Source of the DNA: JBKJVQ01 sp046717125
Lineage (GTDB): Bacteria; Pseudomonadota; Alphaproteobacteria; Rhizobiales; Methyloligellaceae
Reading direction: 5' to 3'
Length of the DNA stretch: 14,747 nt
Assembly: GCA_046717125.1 (NCBI GenBank)
Contig: JBKJVQ010000262.1
Coordinates: 1-14,747, forward strand
The position numbers and the translations under genes were made by a program. This document shows, in pieces, positions 1 to 5,886 of this stretch. The notes under the pieces are model-generated. The model made no database searches. It saw only the letters and a list, made by a program, of their open reading frames with translations, and was not told the DNA's origin. The first letter of the stretch is position 1. Every line of letters begins with the position of its first letter.

Positions 1-229
1 CCCCCCGCCCACGCGGGAATGTTGTTGAGGAGGGTTCGTTTCCGAAACCGTAGTCCGATGCTTGGGTCCAGAGAAACGAGCCCGAAACGGCGCAGAGAAC
101 CCGGCAGAATCTATCGGCAAACACCACTTAAGAGAATTGTCGCGGAGGCGAACTCCTAAGACTTTCGCGGGGTTGCGCGCCATGTCATGCGCACCAAAAT
201 ATTGTTCTATATCAATAGACTAAGTGAGC
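1..229. other. Non-coding flank downstream of tRNA-Ser
   Basis: I see no convincing gene here. Open frames are short and resemble no known family. The stretch lies just past the 3' end of the minus-strand tRNA-Ser gene, a position where integrative elements often insert, but I see no integrase and no direct repeat of the tRNA 3' end. A weak inverted repeat near 172-196 (GGTTGCGC with GCGCACC, one bulged base) could be a transcript-end structure for the tRNA, but it has no following U-run in the minus direction. Confidence 0.5.
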
Positions 230-319
230 TGGCGGAGAGGGAGGGATTCGAACCCTCGAGACGGTTACCCGCCTACACACTTTCCAGGCGTGCGCCTTCG
301 ACCACTCGGCCACCTCTCC
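230..319 (-). tRNA. tRNA-Ser (anticodon GGA)
   Basis: The minus strand reads as a complete 90-nt class II tRNA. The acceptor stem GGAGAGG (5', from 319) pairs with CCTCTCC (234-240), the discriminator base is G at 233, and CCA is encoded at 230-232. The D arm contains GCCGAGTGGTCGAAGGC. The anticodon arm is CACGC-CTGGAAA-GTGTG, giving anticodon GGA at 283-285, which reads UCC and UCU serine codons. A long variable arm follows, as expected for serine, and the T arm contains GGTTCGAATCC. The structure is intact, so this copy should be functional. Its first 30 nt are repeated twice more upstream in its own transcription direction (up to position 519), and a promoter-like pair lies at 551-578. 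Confidence 0.97.
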
Positions 320-519
320 GTCATTCGTTACGCCCGGTCGAAGGGCGCACGCATTTTACTCAAGGACGGCCCGCCGGAGGCGGACCTGTGCGCCTTCGAC
401 CACTCGGCCACCTCTCCGTCATTCGTTACGCCCGGTCGAAGGGCGCACGCATTTTTGCTCAAGGACGGCCCGCCGGAGGCGGACCTGTGCGCCTTCGACC
501 ACTCGGCCACCTCTCCGTC
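290..519. repeat. Tandem 98/99-bp repeat carrying tRNA-Ser 5' fragments
   Basis: Units begin at about 291, 389 and 488 (periods 98 and 99), and the third is cut off at 519. Each unit holds nt 1-30 of the adjacent tRNA-Ser on the minus strand (290-319, 388-417, 487-516). Only the first continues into a whole tRNA; the other two stop inside the 5' strand of the anticodon stem. The spacers of the two full units are nearly identical and differ mainly at the T-run (cattttac versus catttttgc). Each spacer also carries an inverted near-copy of the tRNA D-arm/anticodon region with one extra G (336-352 and 434-450). The repeat is best explained by tandem duplication with truncated tRNA copies. The open frames running through it are artefacts. 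Confidence 0.9.
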
Positions 520-550
520 CTCATGCGCCAGCCGGGCGCAGGGTCAGCGC

Positions 551-578
551 CTTATAACGGAGGGCCACGTCTATTCAA
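551..578 (-). promoter_or_regulatory. Probable promoter for the tRNA-Ser transcript
   Basis: On the minus strand TTGAAT (573-578) is followed after 16 bases by TATAAG (551-556), a good match to a housekeeping -35/-10 pair. Transcription would start near 544. It would pass through the two truncated tRNA-Ser 5' fragments (from 516 and 417) before reaching the intact tRNA (from 319), giving an unusually long leader of about 225 nt. This is inferred from sequence only. Confidence 0.45.
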
Positions 579-641
579 GACCACGCGATCTTGCGGCGAC
601 GCGGGCGTGCTCCCACCTGTTCGAAAGCGCCATGCTCTGCT

Positions 642-968
642 ATGTCGGCGTCCATGGTCCTTTTGCGCATTCTCGGTCTCTGGCTGGTTCTCGCGGCGAC
701 AGTCGCCCTTGTCGTCGACGGCACAAAAAGTATGGCCGGCGGCGGCGAATTCGTCGTGACGGAACTCGGCGAGCAATGGCGGACATTCAACCCGCAATCG
801 CTTCAGAATACGAAAGTGATGATCGAACGTGACGTCCATCCCATGCTGTGGAATCCCGTCATCACCTCGATCCTCGCGACGCCGACATGGGTGGTGCTCG
901 GCCTGCTCGGCATTTTCGTCTTCTGGATCGGCCGAAAGCGCGAGCGCATCGAGGTCTTTACGAACTGA
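642..968 (+). CDS. Small two-helix membrane protein, family not recognised
   Basis: The 108-residue product has a hydrophobic N-terminal segment (about residues 6-25, rich in L, V and A). A polar central part of about 45 residues follows (containing FVVTELGEQW and VMIERDVHPML). A second hydrophobic helix (about residues 78-98) is followed by a positively charged tail (RKRERIE). This pattern suggests an inner-membrane protein with the middle part in the periplasm, or an N-terminal signal anchor. I cannot name a family or function. The start is uncertain: ATG at 642 or ATG at 654 are both possible, and neither has a strong ribosome binding site. It is transcribed away from the tRNA and stands alone. 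A small hairpin (967-982, GAGGCC/GGCCTC) overlaps its stop codon. Confidence 0.7.
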   Translation: MSASMVLLRILGLWLVLAATVALVVDGTKSMAGGGEFVVTELGEQWRTFNPQSLQNTKVMIERDVHPMLWNPVITSILATPTWVVLGLLGIFVFWIGRKRERIEVFTN

Positions 969-987
969 GGCCCCATGGCCTCAACCG

Positions 988-1036
988 AGCATGATGCCGA
1001 AAAGTGTGGAGCGGTTTTCGGGTGACATCATGCTCA
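988..1036. repeat. Palindromic intergenic repeat (Rhizobiales RIME-like)
   Basis: The outer arms GAGCATGATG (988-997) and CATCATGCTC (1027-1036) are exact reverse complements. Inside them CCGAAAA pairs with TTTTCGG. A GAGCATGAT...GAAAAG...GGTTTTC...ATCATGCTC palindrome is, from general knowledge, dispersed in many copies in genomes of this order, much like REP/RIME elements. The transcribed RNA would fold into a long hairpin and could stabilise or end the upstream transcript. Confidence 0.75.
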
Positions 1037-1047
1037 ATTATTGATCC

Positions 1048-1089
1048 GATCACGTTCATGACTTCGGGCTACCCGAAGTCATCGTGATC
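1048..1089 (+). promoter_or_regulatory. Strong leader hairpin abutting the msrA ribosome binding site
   Basis: ATGACTTCGGG (1058-1068) and CCCGAAGTCAT (1072-1082) are perfect complements around a 3-nt loop. The stem extends by GATCACG (1048-1054) with CGTGATC (1083-1089) across a 3-nt bulge, giving about 18 base pairs. It ends one base before the GGAGG ribosome binding site of msrA (1091-1095). It could stabilise the message, serve as an operator palindrome at the DNA level, or end upstream transcripts. Its exact role is not shown. Confidence 0.5.
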
Positions 1090-1101
1090 TGGAGGTCATT
1101 C

Positions 1102-1758
1102 ATGTTCAGTTTACGGAAATCGGCCGCGATGCCGACCGAGGCGGAGGCCATCAAGGGCCGCGCCCAGCCCATCTCCACCGCTTCCCGTCACCACGTCCTC
1201 GGCACGCCGCTCAAGGGCCCCTATCCGGAAGGATTCGAAAAGGCGCTATTGGGCCTGGGATGCTTCTGGGGACCGGAGCGAAAATTCTGGACTGTACCCG
1301 GCGTCTACACGACTGCGGTCGGCTATGCCGGCGGCTTCACGCCCAATGCGACCTATGACGAGGTCTGCTCAGGCCGCACGGGGCACAATGAGGTTGTGCT
1401 CGTGGTCTACGATCCGAAAATCATGAGCTACGATGAACTCCTCAAGCTGTTTTGGGAGAACCACGACCCGACGCAAGGGATGCGGCAGGGCAACGATGCT
1501 GGCACGCAATACCGCTCCGGCATTTACCCGTTCAACGACGAGCAGCGAAAAGCGGCCGAGGCGTCGCGCGACGCCTATTCGAAGGCGCTGGCCGCGCGCG
1601 GCTATGGCGGCATCACCACGGAAATCGTCGACGCGCCGCTATTCTATTTCGCCGAGGATTGCCACCAGCAATATCTCGCCCAGAATCCGCGGGGTTATTG
1701 CGGCATGGGCGGAACCGGCGTGAGCTGCCCGATCGGTACGGGCGTCGCCGCTGGGTGA
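1102..1758 (+). CDS. msrA: Peptide-methionine (S)-S-oxide reductase MsrA
   Basis: MsrA reduces the S-epimer of methionine sulfoxide in oxidised proteins or free methionine, using thioredoxin as electron donor. The 218-residue product has the catalytic motif GCFWGPER with nucleophile Cys54. It also has the conserved YDP and QGNDAGTQYRSGIY segments and a C-terminal GYCGMGG...SCP stretch with candidate resolving cysteines Cys200 and Cys209, as in MsrA enzymes that use a cysteine relay. No signal peptide is visible, so it should be cytoplasmic. I chose the ATG at 1102 because GGAGG (1091-1095) sits 6 bases upstream; an in-frame upstream start at 1084 would overlap that site. No msrB is nearby. 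The gene is followed by a 99-bp gap before the aldehyde oxidoreductase operon. Confidence 0.96.
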   Translation: MFSLRKSAAMPTEAEAIKGRAQPISTASRHHVLGTPLKGPYPEGFEKALLGLGCFWGPERKFWTVPGVYTTAVGYAGGFTPNATYDEVCSGRTGHNEVVLVVYDPKIMSYDELLKLFWENHDPTQGMRQGNDAGTQYRSGIYPFNDEQRKAAEASRDAYSKALAARGYGGITTEIVDAPLFYFAEDCHQQYLAQNPRGYCGMGGTGVSCPIGTGVAAG

Positions 1759-1816
1759 CAACCCAGCCGTCGGGCTCGGTCAAGGAACAGCAGCTGTCTG
1801 GAGACGTTCTAGGGTT

Positions 1817-1840
1817 CGGCGCGCCATGCCAAACGCGCCG
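1817..1840 (+). promoter_or_regulatory. Hairpin between msrA and the aldehyde oxidoreductase operon
   Basis: CGGCGCG (1817-1823) pairs with CGCGCCG (1834-1840) around a 10-base loop, just upstream of the AGGGGT ribosome binding site (1847-1852) of the next gene. There is no following T-run, so it is not a classical intrinsic terminator. It may be a leader structure or may partly terminate msrA transcripts. Confidence 0.3.
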
Positions 1841-1857
1841 GACTCCAGGGGTGTGCC

Positions 1858-2385
1858 ATGACAATTGTCGCCGACAAGCCGCGCGCCGGGCACAGGCCTG
1901 AGCCGCTTGCCCAGACCGTGCCGATTTCGCTGAAAATCAATGGCCAGTCTTACTCACTTCACGTAGCGCCCTGGACGAGTCTGCTCGACCTCTTGCGAGA
2001 AACTCTCAGGCTTACCGGCACGAAGAAGGGCAGCGACCACGGCCAGTGCGGCGCCTGCACCGTTCTGATCGACGGCAAACGGATCAATTCCTGCCTCGCG
2101 CTGGCGGTGATGCGCGACGGGGCGGAAATTGCCACGATCGAAGGACTCGGGAGCGAGGGCGACTTGCACCCGATGCAGGCGGCTTTCATCGCGCATGACG
2201 CGTTCCAGTGCGGTTATTGCACGCCGGGGCAAATCTGTTCGGCAGTCGCGCTGATCAAAGAGGGCAGGGCGAAGACCCGGGAAGACATCCGTGAACTGAT
2301 GAGCGGCAATCTTTGCCGTTGCGGCGCCTACACCAACATCGCCGATGCGATTGAAGAGGTGATGCACGGGGGAGCCGGCCGATGA
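1858..2385 (+). CDS. paoA: Aldehyde oxidoreductase Fe-S subunit (PaoA-like)
   Basis: This is the small [2Fe-2S] subunit of a xanthine-oxidase-family enzyme that passes electrons from the molybdenum centre to FAD. The N-terminal ferredoxin-like domain (about residues 22-95) contains GSDHGQCGACTV with Cys64 and Cys67, and Cys79 follows. The C-terminal helical domain has QCGYCTPGQ (Cys118, Cys121) and NLCRCGAYTNI (Cys153, Cys155) for the second cluster. The expected first ligand of the ferredoxin cluster is Ser59: relatives have GCDHGQCGAC, here the codon is AGC at 2032-2034. Unlike E. coli PaoA there is no twin-arginine signal peptide, so the complex is probably cytoplasmic. The ATG has AGGGGT 5 bases upstream. 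It overlaps the next gene by ATGA, which indicates translational coupling. Confidence 0.94.
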   Translation: MTIVADKPRAGHRPEPLAQTVPISLKINGQSYSLHVAPWTSLLDLLRETLRLTGTKKGSDHGQCGACTVLIDGKRINSCLALAVMRDGAEIATIEGLGSEGDLHPMQAAFIAHDAFQCGYCTPGQICSAVALIKEGRAKTREDIRELMSGNLCRCGAYTNIADAIEEVMHGGAGR

Positions 2386-3398
2386 CGCCCTTCTCTTACG
2401 TCCGCGCCAACGACGTCGCCGAGGCGGTGCGCGAGCGCGCCGCCAATCCCGCCGCGAAATTCATCGCCGGCGGGACGAACCTCGTCGACCTGATGAAGTA
2501 CGATGTAGAACAGCCGCGGAAGCTGATCGACATCACCCGTTTGCCACTGGCGGCAATCGAGGAACCCGACGCGGGCGGTCTGCGCATCGGTGCGCTGGTC
2601 AGCAATGCCGATGTAGCCTGGGATGCGCGCATCGAGCAGCGCTATCCGATCCTCGCCAGCGCGATCATGGCCGGCGCGACACAGCAGCTGCGCAACGCCG
2701 CTTCTACAGGCGGCAATTTGCTTCAGCGCACGCGCTGCTACTATTTTTACGACGTCGGCACGCCCTGCAACAAGCGCGAGCCGGGCTCGGGCTGTCCCGC
2801 AATCGGCGGCGTCAACCGCATCCATGCGATTCTCGGCCATAGTGATAGCTGCATCGCGACGCATCCGTCCGACATGTGCGTGGCGCTCGCGGCGCTCGAG
2901 GCAAAGGTCCACGTTACAGGCACGAAGGGCGACCGCATCATTCCGTTTGCGGAGTTTCATCGCCTGCCGGGCGATATGCCGCATATCGACACCACTCTGG
3001 CCGATGATGAAATCATCGTCGCGGTCGAGTTGCCGGCCGAGGGGTATTCGGACAATTACACCTACCTGAAGCTCCGTGACCGGCTGTCCTATGCCTTCGC
3101 GCTGGTTTCGGTCGCGGCCGCGCTGAAGCTGGACGGCGACCGGATCGCGGAGGCCCGCCTGGCGCTGGGAGGTGTCGCGCACAAGCCATGGCGGGTTCCG
3201 GAGGCCGAGGCGGCGCTTGTCGGCGCGACCGCAGAACGGCCGATCTTCGCCAAGGCCGCAGACCGCATTCTGGCCGGCGCTAAAGGCTTCGAGCACAACC
3301 AGTTCAAGATCGACCTCGCACGCCGCGCGATCGTCCGGGCGCTGACCCAGGCCGCCGCCGGCATGCCCCAGTCCCAGTCCGACAAACGCATCAGGTAG
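2382..3398 (+). CDS. paoB: Aldehyde oxidoreductase FAD subunit (PaoB-like)
   Basis: This is the FAD-binding subunit of the PaoABC-type enzyme, taking electrons from the Fe-S subunit. The 338-residue length is normal. The FAD-domain motifs are KFIAGGTNLVDLMK (about residues 26-39) and the NAASTGGNLLQ stretch ending at residue 115. A cysteine-bearing insert follows, with RCYYFYD (Cys119), TPCNKREPGSGC (Cys129, Cys138) and SDSC (Cys157). In E. coli PaoB and 4-hydroxybenzoyl-CoA reductase such an insert binds an additional [4Fe-4S] cluster, so this subunit probably carries one too. The C-terminal CO-dehydrogenase flavoprotein domain (about residues 225-325) includes SYAFALVSVAAAL. It starts within the end of paoA (4-bp overlap) and is followed after 3 bp by paoC. 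Confidence 0.95.
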   Translation: MTPFSYVRANDVAEAVRERAANPAAKFIAGGTNLVDLMKYDVEQPRKLIDITRLPLAAIEEPDAGGLRIGALVSNADVAWDARIEQRYPILASAIMAGATQQLRNAASTGGNLLQRTRCYYFYDVGTPCNKREPGSGCPAIGGVNRIHAILGHSDSCIATHPSDMCVALAALEAKVHVTGTKGDRIIPFAEFHRLPGDMPHIDTTLADDEIIVAVELPAEGYSDNYTYLKLRDRLSYAFALVSVAAALKLDGDRIAEARLALGGVAHKPWRVPEAEAALVGATAERPIFAKAADRILAGAKGFEHNQFKIDLARRAIVRALTQAAAGMPQSQSDKRIR

Positions 3399-3401
3399 GC
3401 C

Positions 3402-5631
3402 ATGTCAGTCCGCGAAACGCATGTTGGGCAGCCGCGCGACCGCATCGATGGGTCGGCCAAGGTGACCGGCGCGGCAAAATACGCGGCTGAATTCGATGCG
3501 CCCGATCTCCTATATGGGGTGGCAGTTCCCAGCACGATCTCGAAGGGGCGCATCGCTTCCATCGATATCGAGGCCGCTGGCACCGTGCTGGGGGTCATCA
3601 GGATTTTTTACGCATGCAAATCGTCCGCGTACGGCATGGTTTACCTACAAATACCGGGATGAAGTCGCGCCGCCCGGATCGCCGTTCCGGCCACTATACG
3701 ATGACCGGATCTTCTTCGGAGGGCAGCCGATCGCGCTCGTCGTGGCCGAGACATTCGAGATTGCGACCTACGCGGCGTCGCTGGTGAAAGCGGACTACGA
3801 GGCGGAAACGCCGCTTACGGATATCGAGGTTGCCAGAAACAACAAGTACAAGCCGAAAGTGGCCCGGCTCGGCAACGAGGAGGCGTCGGCGCGCGGCGAC
3901 GCCGATGCCGCGCTGGCTGCATCGAGCGTCAGGGTCGAGAGCGACTATGTGGTCGCGATCGAGCACCACAACCCCATGGAGCTGCATGCTTCGACCGTCG
4001 TCTATGGCGAGGACGGCGCGTTGACGATTTACGACAAAATACAAGGCGTGCAGAACAGCCAAAATTATGTGGCGGCGGTGTTTGGCCTCTCGGTGAACAA
4101 GGTGCGCGTGCTGTCGCCATTCGTCGGCGGTGCGTTCGGGTCGGGCCTCAGGCCACAATATCAACTCTTCCTCGCGGTGATGGCGGCGCTCGATCTTGAG
4201 CGCTCCGTCCGCGTTACCCTCACGCGCGACCAGATGTTCACCCACGTCTATCGTCCGTCCACGGTGCAAACGGTTTCGCTCGGCGCCGGGAAATACGGCA
4301 GACTGAATGCGGTCAAGCACACGGCCGTCGCCGGGACGTCGCATTACGAAGACTATCAGGAGAATGTCGTGAGCTGGTCGGGGATGCTCTACCACTGCGA
4401 CAACGCCGCATTCCAATACCGGCTTGCGCAACTCGATACCGCGACGCCCGGTGACATGCGCGCTCCCGGTGCGACGCTCGGCGTCTATGCGCTCGAAGCT
4501 GCAATGGATGAGCTGGCGGAACAGGCTGGCGTCGATCCGCTCTCGCTCAGGCTGCTGAACTACGCGGAACGGGACGAAAACCAGGACAAGGACTTCACCA
4601 GCAAGGAATTGCGCGCCTGCTTGGAGCAGGGCGCAGAGCGTTTCGGCTGGGCAAAGCGAAAGCACGAGCCGCGATCCATGCGCGAGGGACGCGAGCTGAT
4701 CGGCTGGGGCTTGGCGACCGGCGTCTGGGAAGCCCAGATGATGAAGGCGAGCGCGCGTGCAACGCTGACCCCCGACGGAAGGCTCGAAGTCGCCACCGCC
4801 ACCGCCGATATCGGCACCGGCACCTATACGATCCTTGCACAGATCGGCGCCGACATGCTCGGCCTGCCGATCGACCGCGTGTCGGTGAAGCTCGGCGACA
4901 GCTCGCTTCCGACATCGCCGGTCGAGGGCGGCTCATGGGCGGCGGCCTCAAACGGCTCGGCGGTACATCTGGCCTGCGAGGCGGTACGCAGGCATCTCGG
5001 GAAGCTGGTGCGGGGCATCAAGGACTCGTCTCTTGCGAAAGTCGACGACAGCGATCTCGTGATCGCCGACGACATGGTGCGCCAAGTTTCCGATCCTTCG
5101 CGCAGCATGAAACTGCCCGAGGTGATGCATTTCGGCGGCGTGGGCCGGATAGAGCAGGAAGCGACGGCGAAACCCGGCAGCGCGCACCAGACGCACTCGC
5201 CGCACACGCATTCGGCCATTTTCGCCGAAGCGCGAGTCGACGAGGAGCTCGGCGTGATCCGTGTGCCGCGTATCGTGATCGCGGTAGCGGCAGGTAAAAT
5301 CCTGAATCCCAAGACGGCGCGCAGCCAGATCATGGGCGGCGTCGTTTTTGCGCACGGCCAGGCGCTGACCGAAGAGACGTTGACGGATCATCGTCTGGGC
5401 CGCTTCATGAACCGCAATCTCGGCGAGTATCACATTCCCGCCCATGCCGACATTGAGGACATCGACGTGATCTTTGTGCCGGAGGAGGACGACAAGGTCA
5501 GCCCGATCGGCGTGAAGGGCCTTGGCGAGATCGGCATCGTAGGCACGGCCGCGGCGATCTCCAATGCGGTCTGGCACGCGACCGGGAAACGCGTGCGCGA
5601 CCTGCCAATCACAATCGACAAGGTGCTTTAG
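3402..5631 (+). pseudogene. paoC: Aldehyde oxidoreductase molybdenum subunit (PaoC-like), frameshifted
   Basis: This is the large catalytic subunit, which binds the molybdenum cofactor and oxidises aldehydes to carboxylic acids. The first frame runs from ATG 3402 (with AGGTAGG just upstream) through ...RDRIDGSAKVTGAAKYAAEF... to GTVLGVIRIF. The homologous protein then continues one frame over with THANRPRTAWFTYKYRDEVAPPGSPFRPLYDDR. The break is at T6 (3604-3609): with five T the frame is restored and gives a protein of about 742 residues, the usual length. Later motifs are GGAFGSGLRPQYQ, DMRAPGATLGVYALEAAMDELA, EGGSWAAASNG and, near the end, GVKGLGEIGIVG, whose Glu is the expected active-site base. 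The rest is well conserved, so a sequencing error, a very recent mutation or slippage is likelier than old decay. No XdhC/PaoD-type maturation gene follows in the window. Confidence 0.9.
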
Positions 5632-5665
5632 TAGTTCGCTAAGTTCGGTCGGATCTCAATTGATC

Positions 5666-5755
5666 GTCATGGCCGCGCTTGTCCCGGCCATCGACGGCTT
5701 CGGCGCAACATTGGCAGGAAAGCCGTGGATGTCCGGCACGAAGGCCGGGCATGAC
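5666..5755. repeat. 90-bp imperfect palindromic intergenic repeat
   Basis: The left arm GTCATGGCCGCGCTTGTCCC... (from 5666) matches, with a few mismatches, the reverse complement of the right arm ending at 5755 (...GGCCGGGCATGAC). The arms also share the CCGGCCATCGACGG / CCGTGGATGTCCGG segments. From general knowledge, palindromes beginning GTCATGGCCGGGCTTGTCCCGGCCATCCACG are dispersed in Bradyrhizobium and relatives. Together with the rest of 5632-5886, which shows no gene, it separates the oxidoreductase operon from the DUF2339 gene. Confidence 0.75.
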
Positions 5756-5886
5756 GCTGAAAGGTGTTCACTTCCCTCGTTAAACACGCTCCAGAAAAGC
5801 AAATAATCATCTGGATCACGCCCTGATCTCGCTTGTGCCCAGGCACCGCTTGTGGGCGGATTCTCCGCGTGTGGTGGGGGTGGGGC

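Noticed and set aside
1..229. Integrated element next to tRNA-Ser
   Set aside because: tRNA-Ser 3' ends are common attachment sites, but no integrase, direct repeat or foreign-looking gene is visible in the short flank available.
328..510. Minus-strand open frame of 60 codons with repeated AEWSKAHRSASGGPSLSK
   Set aside because: It is translation of the tandem repeat that includes tRNA-Ser 5' fragments; the EVAEWSKA-type peptide is a known artefact of reading through tRNA-Ser genes.
290..519. Possible CRISPR-like array
   Set aside because: Only two and a third units, about 98 bp each, with near-identical spacers and tRNA-derived content; no cas genes.
187..832. Two overlapping plus-strand open frames of about 190-200 codons
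   Set aside because: They run antisense through the tRNA and its repeats, have Arg/Pro-rich composition, and overlap the better supported small membrane protein.
2328..3296. Long minus-strand open frame (322 codons) opposite paoB
   Set aside because: It is the antisense shadow of a conserved FAD subunit; long shadows are expected at this GC content and its composition is unlike a folded protein.
3604..3612. Classical -1 programmed frameshift (X XXY YYZ) in paoC
   Set aside because: The needed shift is +1 (skip one T), and the zero-frame codons ATT TTT TAC do not give a proper -1 slippery heptamer.
3694..4665. Long minus-strand open frame (323 codons) opposite paoC
   Set aside because: Antisense shadow of the molybdenum subunit, with Arg/His-rich composition and no family resemblance.
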